Notes under the pieces: generated by a model
What the model was told of the DNA's origin: nothing
The model's database searches: none
The model's input: the letters and a program-made list of their open reading frames with translations, nothing else
Shown here: positions 1 to 13,213 of the stretch, piece by piece
Layout: each line of letters opens with the position of its first letter
How positions within the stretch are numbered: the stretch's first letter is position 1
DNA from: Chenopodium formosanum
Taxonomy: Eukaryota; Streptophyta; Magnoliopsida; Caryophyllales; Amaranthaceae
Assembly (NCBI GenBank): GCA_024500155.1
Contig: CM044874.1
Coordinates: 3,723,001-3,787,000 of the forward strand
Direction: 5' to 3'
Length of the DNA stretch: 64,000 nt
Position numbers and translations under genes: made by a program

Positions 1-70
1 TATCTTTACATTAAAGTATTAAAGTACCCTTAGTATTTACTCAACTTATTTTAAATCCAAAAAGAAAGGG

Positions 71-105
<35 letters not shown>

Positions 106-654
106 AACTTTTTTTTTTTTTTTTGAATAAAAACCCTAATATTTATATTAGCTTATCTAAACTAAAATTTATGTTAAGCAATAAGGAGCATAGTCAACCA
201 TAAATTGTTGACATTCAGCTCCAGTTATGATGGATTGAAAGTGTGGGTTGTAAAACACCTTTAATTTAAGGAAATAATCTTAACTCCCAATATCTCAAAG
301 ATTAAACAAGAGTTTAAATCTTAATGAAGGATTGATCTCCCTTCCTCATCAATTTAAAAAAAAAAAGGGCACAACTTATGGAAACAAAGACTAAATAAAA
401 TTAGTGGACATCAACTTTCAAAAAATAAGTTTTGGACATTTTTGTCTCACATTAACCTATTGCTGTAAGAAGTCACCTTTTAGATAATGATTATGATATC
501 TATACACCTTTGGTCATAAATGGCATTAAATATAAATTATAAGTGGGTTTTAAATTCTTGAGTAAAGCCTAATATTTCTACTTAACATGTTCTATGTAAT
601 CCTTACTCCTTAGTACAAGTTTTGTATAAATCCTTTTCTTTAATACAAATTTTT
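1..654. other. AT-rich intergenic DNA
   Basis: No gene is recognisable here. The stretch is AT-rich and holds a poly(A) run at about 71-103 followed closely by a poly(T) run at about 110-124, which could fold into an A/T hairpin or be a relic of retroposition. Nothing else is distinctive. Confidence 0.5.
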
Positions 655-1227
655 GTATGTGGCTAGCCACATGGTGCGGCAAGGGTTACTTGTAGGATGT
701 TACTGGTTTTGTCAGGGGTTATTTGTAGGTGTTACTTGTATTCTGGGGGTTACTTGTATGGGTGTTACTGATTTTGGTCGGGGTTACTTATAGGGTTTTA
801 CTGGTTTTGTCAGGGGTTACTGGTAGGTGTTACTGGTATTCTGGGGTTACTTGTATAGTTGTATGGGTGTTACTGGTTTTAGTCGGGGTTACTTGTAGCC
901 TTGTAGGGTGTTACTGGTTTTGTCAGGTGTTACTTGTATTCTAGGGTTACTTGTATGGCTGTTATTGGTTTTGATCGGGGGATACTTGTAGGGTATTACT
1001 GGTTTGGTATGGAATTTTGGTCTGGAGTTACTCAGAATACAAGTAACACATACAAGTAAACCCACAATACAAGTAAGCCATACAAGTAACCCCACAATAC
1101 AAATAACCCATACAAGTAACCTCATAATACAAGTAATACCTTACAAGTAACCCATACAAGTAACCCCAAAATACAAGTAATCCTAAAATACAAGTAACCG
1201 TGCCGCACCATGTGGCTTGCCGCACTG
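655..1227. mobile_element. Fold-back element made of a short repeated motif
   Basis: The outer ends are an imperfect inverted repeat of about 32 bp sharing AGCCACATGGTGCGGCA on the left and its reverse complement on the right. The left arm (about 680-1010) carries around a dozen direct copies of a core close to GGGTTACTTGTA, spaced 12-45 bp. The right arm (about 1029-1200) carries around eleven copies of the complementary core TACAAGTAACCC. The whole unit should fold into a long hairpin. No transposase is present and the open frames inside are by-products of the repeats. No clean target-site duplication was found, so the superfamily is unknown; a fold-back or MULE-type non-autonomous element is most likely. 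Confidence 0.7.
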
Positions 1228-1710
1228 AAAAACCTCTGTTTCTTTAAAATATAAACTACACGGACATTCCCTAGGGTAAAATTACTTGTAAATAACTAGG
1301 CTTTGTATAATGTACAAGGATACAATTATCTGATCTTATTGCTCTGATATAATTTGATCAAACTTATAATTTTTACAGTATGATTCAGTACAGAGTATCA
1401 TATTTGAAAGAAAATTATTGGAGTAAATATTTACAAATATCTAGTTTTCTAAAATAGCAAACTTCGTGCATAAATGCAACGTAACCTAATTAAATTAGTA
1501 TCTTATAGATGTATGTCCCTCAACAAAGACAATACTTAGCATCACACCAAACATCATCTTGTCAATAACTTTTGGGGGATCTTGGCCGAAAACATTATTA
1601 GAGGGGTCAAAATTTAAAATCTCTTCTTAATATTAATCACTACATCCCAATATTTTCTAAGTAAATATAGGTTATTTTAGTTTATCAACTAATTAATTTC
1701 AATAATTTAT
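1228..1710. other. Intergenic DNA without recognised features
   Basis: AT-rich sequence between two inverted-repeat elements. No coding exon, RNA gene or repeat was recognised. Confidence 0.4.
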
Positions 1711-2329
1711 GGGGGCAGACAATTGACCAGATTGGTAAATAAAAAAGACCCTTAGCGACAATTTGGTAAAAAAACTTACTCCGGCGACAATTTGGTAAAA
1801 AAACTTACTCCGGCGACAATTTGGTAAAAAAAACTATACTTAAGCGACAATTTGGTAAATAAAATAATCTCAGGCGACAATTAACCCAAAAAATACAAAA
1901 ATTTCCGATAAATTACTCGCGAATGCTTAATATAGTTCGTTTTTCTTGTTATTTTACCAACCCTTTTTTACGGAAATAACAATTTGAAGAAAAAAAACGT
2001 TAAGTATCAATTTTCACTCAAGTTTCATACCCCTTATTAACAAAATTTTTTTAAAAAGGGGTTGAAAATAAAAAGGGATGACATGTAAATTCAAAATTTT
2101 AAATGGAAAAAATAAATTTAAGAACACGAAAACAAATTAAAATAGGATTTTTAAAGAGTTTGTCGGAAAAAAATAGATTTTTGGTCTAAATGTCGCCGGA
2201 GTTTATTATTTTTACCAAATTGTCGCATATTGTTAGCTTTTTTTACCAAACTGTCGCCGGAGTAAGTTTTTATACCAAATTATCGCTAGAGGTCTTTTTT
2301 ATTTACCAATCTGATCAATTGGCCGCCCC
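1711..2329. mobile_element. Long-TIR non-autonomous DNA element
   Basis: The left end reads GGGGCAGACAATTGACCAG and the right end is an imperfect reverse complement finishing in GGCCGCCCC. The arms stay complementary for well over 100 bp and contain several copies of a module of about 30 bp built on CGACAATTTGGTAAA, including two near-identical consecutive copies at about 1763-1825. The centre is AT-rich and non-coding. Long TIRs suggest a MULE-like or fold-back class. The exact duplication at the borders could not be fixed, so ends are good to a few bases only. Confidence 0.6.
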
Positions 2330-2747
2330 AAATGACCCCCGTGGAAAGTCCCCCTCTGTCGATAACCAAAATGCATTAGCATCCAACAATCACCACATTA
2401 ACTAGTAATTAATTAACAATTGCAATGAAGAATTTGGACACATCGTGACACATCTAGTTTAAAGTCAAGACGTCTTAGCACACAAAGTGACGTAATGTAG
2501 TTCAACCAACTATATACCGAAATTGGATAAATAAGACAAATTAAGTGACAAAATCATTACATATTAAGAAGATGGTGACAAATTTTATACATGGTATTTA
2601 ACTTAAGTTGGAAGACATTTAAGCAGCCTTATTAGCTTCTCGATAAAAGATATCGTGGAGGCGTTTGTGAGTATATAGAAACACAACTCTATTAATCCAT
2701 ACATACACTCATGCATACACATTGTTGAAGAAGTCATTTAGATATTA

Positions 2748-3064
2748 GAGCATGTTTGGTAAGAGTGTCTTTGGATTGGAAACATGTTGAATTAAATCGT
2801 TATCGTTATCAAGTGTTTGGTCAGAAGGTTTGGATCGGATAACAATTATCATTACTTAAGGGTAATGGTTTTCACCTATATGTTACTTAAACCTTAGGTA
2901 ACAGTTACTCTTTCCCTCCACAACCAAAATAAAAGAAGTTAGGTTTAAGTAATTCATTTCTATGATTAAATCAAACAAAAAAAAATGTAGAGTTTAATGA
3001 TTCCTTTTCTCCCTCATATTTGTTTTCTTTCCACTTTATTTTGAATATTCATACCAACACCGCC
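2748..3064. mobile_element. Tourist-like MITE (TTA duplication)
   Basis: The left end GAGCATGTTTGGTA follows a TTA (2745-2747). The right end, with CATACCAACACCGCC, is followed by TTA (3065-3067). The termini are imperfect inverted repeats and there is no coding capacity over 317 bp. A 3-bp TTA duplication is the known target preference of PIF/Harbinger elements, hence the Tourist call. The TIR is degenerate, so confidence is moderate. Confidence 0.5.
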
Positions 3065-3211
3065 TTAGAGGTTTTCATTCCCTTATAGAAATATATTACA
3101 AAGCTACATTTTCAAAATCGTCATTTTATTATACTTGGGTATTAGAAATCATCGAATCTTTCAATTTCTCAAACCTCAAAGTAAAAGAACCTCAAATTTC
3201 CTTTAATAGCA

Positions 3212-3323
3212 ATTTTGATCAATACTTAATAACTATGCGATTTTGATCAATACTTAATAACTATGCGATTTTGATCAATACTTAATAACTATGCGATTCT
3301 GATCAATGCTTAATAACTATGCG
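3212..3323. repeat. Tandem repeat, 28-bp unit x 4
   Basis: Four head-to-tail copies of a 28-bp unit starting ATTTTGATCAATACTTAATA. The first three are almost identical and the last differs at a few positions, a minisatellite that expanded recently. Confidence 0.9.
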
Positions 3324-3574
3324 ATATTCACACTTGATGACTTCAATACATGACCAATACTTAGATAGAAATCGTTAATCACTTCATTTTCTAAAAGATA
3401 ATTTTTTATATACTTAGAGGCAAAGTGATTTTCTAGCTAGAGATTGTTCTTTTGAACTTCAAAGCAAAGTAGAGCAGGTGTTAGCAGAGCAAAGCAACTT
3501 ATTTATACCAAGTAGAGTAGAGTAAAACAAAACAGACGACAACAGCCTTATGTAAAATGCAACTAACCATAAGT

Positions 3575-3578
<4 letters not shown>

Positions 3579-3663
<85 letters not shown>
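3579..3663. repeat. (TA)n microsatellite with flanking direct repeat
   Basis: An uninterrupted TA run of roughly 85 bp. Both flanks carry near-identical 24-bp sequences beginning AAAATGCAACTAAC (about 3554-3577 and 3675-3698), so the microsatellite sits between two copies of a duplicated segment. Open frames across it encode only Ile-Tyr repeats and are not genes. Confidence 0.95.
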
Positions 3664-3666
<3 letters not shown>

Positions 3667-3699
3667 CAAAAAGAAAATGCAACTAACTATAGGTCAAAG

Positions 3700-6600
3700 A
3701 TACATTTATGGTGTGAAAAATGAAGACCTCTTCATTGACCAAAATTTCTTATTCAAGGTATTGAGATAATTGAGGAATATACACCCCAAATAAAGCTTGC
3801 ATGATGAAACAAAAAGAAAGTAGATGAGCCCATGTGAGACTGTGGACACGAATATCTGGATTAAGTTTGGTTTGGGATACTATAGTCCAAATCATATCCA
3901 CATCCTTTGTTTCACATCATATTCAGATACTTGAGACCCATGGTCCATACTCTTTTCTTGGGTGGTCCCTTTTTTTCAAAAATCTCTCCTACTCCAAAAC
4001 CCATATACCCAACCTTGTACGACATCTATACCATAACACTACTTACGATTATGTTTTAATAAATTCTTTGACCCCAAATACAATATAGACTGTGTTGCAT
4101 TTGGTTTGTACATTAATCAATAATGAACAAGACGTGAAAACCAAAAAGAAGGTAAATAAGAGACAATTGCTTTAAATGTAAAAAATTGGGTAACTTTAAT
4201 CTTATGTTTAGACTCGCTATGATCCTCTTGTATGGATGCACCATTGCCCTAATAAACCTTCTGGCTAGTTGCATGTACGCCTTCCTTTTGGCTTGCACAA
4301 GATGATTCAAGTTTAAATCAAAATGGTAAATAAATCAACCTTTTCACATTAAATATATGCCTCGCAGTTGTTATATTTATGAGAATAGCATCTAATTAAG
4401 TATTTGTTGATAAATTACCATTTTACCACTTGATAAACCAAATTTGTTTATCAAGAAGATAAAGTGAGACTTTTTCGGCTTGCACTGATGCGTAAATTGT
4501 TTTCCATCTTTGAAATTTTATTCTACGGCCAGATGGATTCGACACATACATAACCCTAATGCATACGAACTTGAAAGAACATACTTAGTATGCATAATAT
4601 ACGTACTTATATACTTTGTTTCTTAATGTCTAGGGGTTAAAGAAAAAACATTAATTTGAGCACCATTATTATTGACATTGAACAATAGATGTATATATAT
4701 AGAGGTTTAAAATTCATATGTAAATAATGTTTTTATTTTGACTATAATTGATTAATACATAAAACTTGGGAGTAAAAGTGCATCAACCATTAGGATGATA
4801 AAACACTGACATTGAGCACACATAAACAAATTCCAAACTAAACTAAACCTAAACATCAAGCAAGCATAAATATTAAAATTGCCATATCAAGAATCTTATA
4901 CTCCGTATATATCAGGACTTACCAAAAATAGCTACATTATCATTGATACGTCACAACTAACAAGCCCACATTTGTTCAATAAAATCTCCATAGTCAGAAC
5001 CCCCACTTTGGCCGCAAATGATATTCTCCATTGGTTGAGGATTGGGATCACTTGTTCACTTATCACCTTATCTCAAAACAGTAAAATTAAATAATTCGAG
5101 AATTCCCTATACGCTTTGGCTCCGTTCCCTTCACCTTGAAAACAATAATATTTATTATAAACAAATTATTTTAAAGTAAGTTCATTCTTATCAATAAAAA
5201 ACACTAAGAGCAAATCGGTAAAAATAATTTAAGTCCGTAAAAAAATAAATAAAATCCAACCGTGAAGTAAAGATAGCATATGTGATAGATTGTTAATTTA
5301 CAGCCAAAACACTATATATATAATTTGGGAACATATCACATCGTTGTTGGGCACGCATTCCATCACCATTTTAACAAGTAGTGATAATTATTGATAACTT
5401 ATAAACAAAATTATAGAAGAAAATCTAGCACATTTACGGTTGGATTTCCAACCACAAATAAAAGAGGTGGAACCCTGATGCAACAACATAACAACTACTC
5501 CATTTTGTCCTGCCTTCGACTAAGGGAGACTCCAATTCATTACTAAGCTTAGGTGCATGAAATTTTAGGTTTAATTTGGCCACCTTACACTTTCATTGTC
5601 ATACAATAACACCCAATTTAGAGCAAAGCGAGCATTTCCATTAATAATCCGATATTGACATGCAGCCCGAGTTTAGACAACAGTTCTTAAATTCCTTCGG
5701 ATAATAGGGACGTCGAATGACCGCCTCAGCACAGCTTAACATTCTATGAGTTGCTCTCATTTCCTCACCTGTTCTTTTCTCCCAAATGATGGTGACCCCT
5801 CCTAAGCTGCATCTATTAATGCTTTTCTGTTATGGTCTAGTAATTTTGCACGTACATGATACACCAAAACCTTGTACACTTATCCCCTAGAAAATATGAG
5901 GTGTAATGGCACTCTTTTCACATTCGCAAAGCATATCAACAACTTTGGATAAGAAATAGAAAATTAAATGTATACACGAAATAATTGGTCAAGTGTGCTA
6001 AAAAAAAGTGTAGGCAATTTCAGGAATAAATTCTTGATGCAAGTCTTAACAGATTGCACAGCTTCAATCAACGCATAGGCGATACTTCACTTTTGGCAAT
6101 GATTTCCATTTCAAATCCACATTTTGGCCCCTTTCACATGCAGTACTACTTCCACAGCTGATTAGCTGATGCATTGAGCCAAAAAGCCTCTCATGTCCAA
6201 ACATTCATGGTGGTAGACCACTAGACCATATCCTGCCCCGAAATAACACACTGAGGGACCTTTTATGAAGCTAAGGACAAATTTCGTAAAACTAAAATGA
6301 ATTCAAAACAAACAGTGAAAATTCTTTTCCAGCTTGATTGGGGGTTACAGTGAAGATAAACAATGCATTTAGGGGGCCAACCTTAAAAGCCCAGTCAAAC
6401 TAGTCCTAGATCGTCCACAATACACAATACATTGCACTGCACTAACTGAATTAGCTCCAAAGGAACACCTCAATAGATTTTTACTTGTAGTCCTGTACAG
6501 CCTAAGAGTCGAGGGGAATATAAGAAGCCAAGGAAGTCATGAGATCTAATATTTTTTTTTAAAAAAAAAAGTTTGGAAGGATCTCCTAGACTGTCCAATG

Positions 6601-7130
6601 GACAGAGAATAAGCTCTTAACCAATGACACGAGTTTTAAAGGTATCTCCAAAGGGTTTCCAAAAGAACACCTCGTCCTCCCCCTCCCAACCCCCCCCCCC
6701 CCCCCCCTCCCCACCAAAAAAAATAATCCATAAGGGTGATGCGTCAAATGAAAAGAAGAGAGAGAGAGATGTGACAAACCCCCATCCCCTAAAAACAAAA
6801 ACAAAAAAGGCGAAAGAAGAGAGCTATTTCGAGTGTCATAGCAATGCTGGGATTCTTTGGTAATGATCTTGGGTCTATTTTGCAAACAGAATGGAAGGGT
6901 TAGCGGAGATACCACTAATAGACAGTACACAGTACCACTACAAAGGCTCTTAAAAGCTTGACAATTCTATTTCCTAGTTGACATATCCCATATGACTCGG
7001 CCAAAATGTAATATGTTAATTCCTTTACAAATCTTATTCACCACTCTGAATTACTGTTATCATTGTTCAATTTTACTAAAAAAAGAAAAGAAAAAAAAAA
7101 AAAAAAACAAATCAGCAAATACTAGTGTAC
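3700..7130. other. Intergenic DNA, low-complexity patches
   Basis: No gene can be called. The stretch has an A/T tract near 6551-6570, a C-homopolymer of about 18 bases near 6690, and AG-rich patches. A minus-strand open frame of 53 codons (stop near 5644) reads plausibly but is no longer than many chance frames in DNA this AT-rich, so it is not called. Confidence 0.35.
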
Positions 7131-10100
7131 CCATGGATCAGTGAGTTAAGATTGACATCTTGGTCACAATATCACCTTCATATAAGCAGATTGATGCACT
7201 TGTGGAGCCCAGACACATCCAGCTTTTGTGGTATCCTACAATTATATAGAGAAGATTCTTTGTCAGTGACAGAAAACCTAGGTGTGGGCACCAATTAAAG
7301 GGAAACAAAAACTGCCCAACAGGCTAACCTTGATGTTGACAAACAGGTTCTCTTGGCGTACCCTACAAGTTTTGAGTCACATGACCACTAGAACTCCAGC
7401 TTGGGACTGGTCATGAGAGCCAGAAGGCTATGGTGGCCTGCAGCATTATTAGATTAAAACAAAAGATATGCTACAGTAAGCATCAAGCATGTGCCAGGAC
7501 CTACAATGATTAAGAAAGATATTATAATTTGCAAGTTCAAAACTCCAAAAGGCCATTAAGATGATATTTACAGTAAAAATAAATAACATTATATAATAAT
7601 AGTTATTTAAAAAAAGTGCCTTAACCTTGATCACGGATGAGAGACAACTTCACTTACACAATATGCTGATATGGAGATCAGAAGCACGAGCTCCTGGGCA
7701 CATAAAGCTCACAAAAGCAAGATCAAACAAGAACCAAAACTTTAATTCAAGTCCGCCAAATCTAATCAAAAAAACAAAAGTGACAACTAACAGTCACAGC
7801 AGGCACCAGAATTCTGAACAAAAAATTACAGTGTACACACTGGGTATGAACCAAATTTTACAGCTTATCAACAATCAATGAAACCATCAAAAGATGATAA
7901 GCAGGGAAGCGTAATCAACAGGAAACCAAAAACTGCAATTACAGCTCTTCACCTCTGGCTCAAATAACAACCTAGGGAAGCAACCAAAACATCATAAATT
8001 ACCAGACAAATAGAAGTAATAGAACCACATTGAGCATAATCAAGAGGGAAAAATAACCTTACACACAGTTGTTTACCAAAACAAGCATTTAATTGTGGCA
8101 AACAGATACTGAGAGATAAACACGATGACAAATGGTAAGGAAAACTAACAAGGAAAGTTTTTCTAGATGAACAAACATGATAGCACTGTAAGACTATTCA
8201 CAGGCATATAAATTTTACCCTACCCAGAGCAAACAACACTTCAACAAGCAAAAGATTTTAACTGCAGGTAGCCAACAAACAAAACCGAAGCCATTAAAAA
8301 CTAATCTGTAATTAAAGGAACATTCTTAATATTGACAGGTGTGTACATCAACCATTAAAAAGACCCTAAAAGAAGATGCATTAATAATTCTCCTCAACAT
8401 ACATTTCTACTTAAAATATTATATTTTAAATTTTTTTAGGAAAGATGGTCTGACTTGACCATAGTAAAACCAATACAGTTGACCAAAAAAAAAGGTAAAA
8501 CTTACACTATGACGAACATGAACTTAATTAATAATGGTTATATAGTCATGATTCATGAAAATACACAAAAAAAAATACGGAGTATAAAAAAATAAAAAAA
8601 AGTTGTCTGAACAAAAGCATTTACTCGGACCTTCTGACACAAAAACTACTAGATTAGATTGAGAGTATACTATGTTAAAATGTTGAGTTCCTCGCATAAG
8701 GTAAATCGTCATTATTACCTAAATGCACAAAATTCCTATGAATAGTAGTATTCCTTACGAGAAACGATAATGAATAACATATTTATGCATACCAGATGAA
8801 ATATCTTTTATGTAAAACTTAAAGTATTTATTATCTCACAGCAGCAAAAGTTTAAGAGCTATTAGCAGTACAGCATTAAGCAGTGACCAGTTCAATTAAA
8901 CAGAGAACCTGCATATGAGCTCATAATACTCCTATCAGCAACCAAAAGAAGATCAAACAATGGCATGATAAACGCATAACTACATGTCTACATGAGATTA
9001 ACATTTTGACTATTACCCCATAAAATTAGAAATTTCAAAGTCATATGCAGACTACAAGAAATTTGTTATATTCAGACTACTGCAAAAAAGATATAGAAAC
9101 CAGAGATTCTGATAATTACATAAGCACTGCATTTCACACTGATAGTTACAAGGTACACAACGTAATTGAAACTAATAGCATTTAATAAATTATAGAGGTA
9201 AACATCACAGAGCAACTGAAGCTACGAAGGAGTGACTGAAGCTAACAAAACCAATACCACCCCCCCCCCCCCCCCCCCCCCAAATAGAGGCCTTCTGCAT
9301 TTTAAAGAATATAATTACCGCCACCTCCCATTATTAGCCTCAAAAGTACAAACTTCTGTTTGCCATATTCATAACAATCATATAACTAAAGTGTCTTTCC
9401 TTTTTACATCACCATCTCAAGTCTCTTTATAGGAATCAGGCTTTACTCACACGCAGATTCAGATGGAGCTCAGATATAAGGATTTATGTTACATAAAAGA
9501 CTGCGATGATCTATCTCGGAGTAATTTATAATGAAAAAGGAAAACAGTTAAGCATATCCAGCTAGTCACCAGGATCAGACCAAACAGATACAGTCTTTTA
9601 ATTATGCAGGAAAAATGAAAGTAAATCTAGTTAAGGTTGAATGTCAAATTTTCAATTCCTGCAAGCTGCAACTATTACACTGCTTACATATATTTTGTGG
9701 CAGCATAACCTCTAACAGGTCAAAATAACAAATTGAGGGAATACTACATTTGCTGTACGCCCAATTGCCATGTTAACAAAGCCAAAAAGAATATAAGAAA
9801 GTGCAAGGAAAAAAAGTAACAAACAAACGGAGTCACTACTTCAACACTAGAAACCTACTGCTCATACAGGCAAACAAATGCCAATCCAAAAAACAAATAT
9901 TACAACCACGTTGATAAGCAAGCTGATGCTGCGATGAAGGATAAAGAACACTCACCTGAAAATCTGGAATATATCTGCTACTTTGATATGCTTTTGACAC
10001 TCCTCTGTTTGCACTTATCATAAGCAGCTCAAAATCTCATGTATTTCAGGCCAAGAAATTTGGAAGAAATAAAGCCAAAAATACATTGCTATCATATTTT

Positions 10101-10462
10101 TAGGAAATTTAGATTGAGTGCATGGCATCATTGAAACTAATAAAAGCACGAAATCTTCATATGAATCTAAAGTTAGAAAGAACATCAAAAGGGAAATTAA
10201 GTCTCTTAAGAAAACAAGCAATATCAAAACTACTTCAAAGCATAATCTATGAAGTTAGAGGACGGTGTCATCAACACAAAGACAAGCAGTCACAATGACA
10301 TTAAGAACAATAATTTGATCCGAATGATATTGCTGCTTACTTGCTTAGTGTAGTGACCCAGCATCCAACACAACAAATTTCAAACATTTTCAGGCTAGCA
10401 TAATCCAAATTTCACAAAAATTGTACTTTAACTACTGACTCAATTAGTTATCTTGATCGTAC

Positions 10463-10894
10463 AAGTCAAACCAAGGTAGGACTCAGGCAAAGAAATTCAG
10501 AAATAGCTCAGAGTCACGATGAAATGAGAATACTTCCTGGCAATGGGAATGGATTTAAGTGTAATGTGGCAAGTAAATCAATATCATAATGTCCATAACA
10601 ATGCAATCTCATCCCTAAATCAGTGATTTTCTTCATAAATGCCCATTACCAACCAACACCACCCCCGAAATGGTAATAGTGATTTAAGTCAAACCAAGGC
10701 AGGACTCAGGCAAAGAAATAGCTCAGAGTCACGATGAAATGAGAATACTTCCTGGCAATGGGAATGAATTTAAGTGTAATTTAGCAAGTAAATCAATATC
10801 ATAATGTCCATAACAATGCAATCTCATCCCTAAATCAGTGATTTTCTTCATAAATGCCCATTACCAACCAGCACCACCCCCGAAATGGTAATAG
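10463..10894. repeat. Tandem duplication, period 223 bp
   Basis: A segment starting AAGTCAAACCAAGG at 10463 recurs at 10686 in the same orientation. Copy 1 spans 10463-10685 and copy 2 runs to about 10894. Copy 2 lacks about 10 bp (near the first AGAAATTCAG) and has a few substitutions. This is a direct duplication of non-coding DNA. Confidence 0.9.
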
Positions 10895-12446
10895 ATGGTA
10901 ATGGAAATTTGTGAAGAAAAATAGATAGTATGGGGTGAGCTATCATTACCACGGAACAAAAATTGATTTCTCTTACAAATTTATATACAAATTCATTACC
11001 ATTACCATCATTTATCAGCACTTACCCAAAAGGGCAGTCTTTAAGCATGTTAATAAGCACGAAGTAAAATTTCAACTCCATCATCGTTAATTCTCTTCTT
11101 CATGGAGAAATAGAATTCAAGTAACTTGTTTCTTTTTCCATCTAATAATTTTCTAACAAGCCAATTCTGAGAGCAAAGTAAAATCTTGCAAGGAAAGAGA
11201 AAGATGATATTCTAGGAAAGTATCCAGATTCCAGAGTGAAGTATATACCATTTACAAAGATGAAGATTAGAAGTAAATACCATTTTCAAAGATGAAGATT
11301 AGACTCTATTTACAAGAGTATAATTTTGTGTGCAAGAAAAAAAAAAGGCATATATTGCTGACAAGTGGAAGCCTAGTGTTGTGATGAGTAAATACACGAC
11401 TGAGCAGATTTTAAACTTGGTTAGGGCTCTGATGACGAGGCAACTTCCTTTCTCTATCCATTCAACTTCATAAGAAACACTATAAAACATGGGTCAAGCA
11501 CATAACAATATGATCACATCAACTTTTATCCAAGACACAGTAACTCCAACAAGTAGCCTAGGTCAGTATGGATTCATGATGATGATGATGATAAATGATA
11601 TCCCAAAATCCAATAAGAGGACACTTAAATGCACTCTCAGTCTCTCATTTTAAAGCACAAAGCCACAAATCACACTCTTCATCTCCCTATTTGACATTTG
11701 GTGAATTGACAGATGGAGATTTAGTAGGAGATTAATGTTGCATACATGAAAAATTCTTCCTCCCTGATTAAAATCTCCCTTGAAATTTAAAATTTCAATT
11801 TTCATCCATCCCAACATAGTTGAACACTTTCTTTTTTTTAATAAGGTTTTACCAATTATTGATTATTTATTACCTTTCTCTTGGGCCCATTATCTCCTTC
11901 TCGCACCTAATCACTACAATGATCACAATTATCCCAATACCTCCCATCACAGCTACATGGCCTACATCTACTTTTCTACTAAGAATATAATCAGTGACTC
12001 AACCACAGCTTATCACGTAAAATTCTATGCAATATGAAGTGTTTGAACTCTTGTAGAAAGAAGGAAGTGCAAAACATTAATATGAGTCAATGACAAGTGC
12101 AAAACTTAAATATTGATGACAACAAGTAGCACATATTTGGACAGTGACTCAGATTGGGTGGGCAGTAAGATGTCTTTCTTTAAAAATCAAAGTTTTTTCA
12201 TACCAACTTTAATCCCGGACACAGTTCAGCCAACAAGTGTTGCACTGCAGTCTAGGTAAGGTTGGAATCGGAGGGAGTGGAATCCACAGATTCTTTTTTA
12301 ACCCTATTTAGTTAACAAACATTGACCACTTTAATTTAATATTTCAACATGTCCTAATGACAAAAATTACAAATAAAAGCTATAAAAAAAATTAAAAAAA
12401 AAAAAAAAAAAAGAAGCTAATAATAGCCTAAAGCCCTAAAATAATA

Positions 12447-12980
12447 CTCCTCCATTTTCTTTGTTCTACAGACTGTAAACTTAAATTTGTTCTTTTTTGT
12501 TCCGCTGACTATGCATTACTTTTTATAGGCCTACCCCGTTTATCAGTTTACCCCACAAAACTACACTTCTCCACACTATGTCTTACTTTATTTACCTTTT
12601 TCTTACACATTCACCTTTTTACATTGTTTCTTTTTTTTTTAGGATGCCCACCTAGTTTATGGTGGGTGAGTCTCCCAACAAGTGTTTCCCATCAAAAACT
12701 ACATCCAGATCCGACCCCTGGCTTATGGTGGGTGACTGGGTAAGTCTTCCGACAAGACATTCGACATACGGTGAGGCTCGAACTCGAGAATCCCCTTAAG
12801 CGACATCAAGTTATTTACCACTTGAGCCAACTCTTGTTGGTTTTTACATTAATTCTTAATTTATCTTAATCTCACTCAACAAATCGCGTAGCCTTTTCTT
12901 TTTTTTTTTTTTTTTTTTTTACGAATTAAATAGCATAGCTACATTAAATAACCATTTAAAAAAATAAAAAAAGGAGGGAG
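12447..12980. mobile_element. Stowaway-like MITE interrupted by a SINE
   Basis: The left end CTCCTCCATTTTC is preceded by TA (12445-12446). The right end finishes GGAGGGAG followed by TA (12981-12982). These are typical Stowaway (Tc1/mariner) termini with a TA duplication. The element is non-coding and is lengthened by the SINE at 12626-12840. The inner part of the right arm includes a long T run at about 12898-12920. Confidence 0.5.
12626..12840 (-). mobile_element. tRNA-derived SINE with perfect 10-bp duplication
   Basis: Read on the minus strand, the head has an A-box-like TGGCTCAAGTGG and a B-box-like GAGTTCGAGCC, the internal RNA polymerase III promoter of tRNA-derived SINEs. The minus-strand 3' end is an A tail, seen as a T run at about 12627-12640 on the plus strand. 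Both sides carry the same 10 bp, TTTTTACATT (12616-12625 and 12841-12850), a perfect target-site duplication made by LINE-type integration. The 215-bp length fits plant SINEs. Confidence 0.85.
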
Positions 12981-13063
12981 TATTTATTAACGGAAAATAA
13001 TCAAACAAAAGTTAGAGTAATAATGATAAAATAATGCGTATCATATTTATTTATGGAATAAAA

Positions 13064-13213
13064 TTAAATAGAATCAATTGTAATAGACTATGGAGCATTA
13101 AACCTAATATTTTCTAATTAAATTTTGTTATTTAAATATTAAATAGAATCAATTGTAATAGACTATGGAGCATTAAACCTAATATTTTCTAATTAAATTT
13201 TGTTATTTAAATA
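13064..13213. repeat. Tandem duplication, period 75 bp
   Basis: Two consecutive, essentially identical 75-bp copies beginning TTAAATAGAATCAATTG (13064-13138 and 13139-13213). The identity suggests a recent duplication. Non-coding. Confidence 0.95.

Noticed and set aside
729..1225. Open frames of 65-78 codons on both strands
   Set aside because: They are translations of the short repeated motif in the fold-back element and have no domain or codon signal.
3557..3769. 70-codon frame with Ile-Tyr repeats
   Set aside because: It is the TA microsatellite read as codons.
5644..5803. 53-codon minus-strand frame that reads like protein
   Set aside because: Frames of this length are expected by chance in DNA this AT-rich; no family match or clear upstream exon.
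9258..9281. Long C homopolymer inside an open frame
   Set aside because: A homopolymer prone to sequencing error; the frame codes only for proline there and has no other support.
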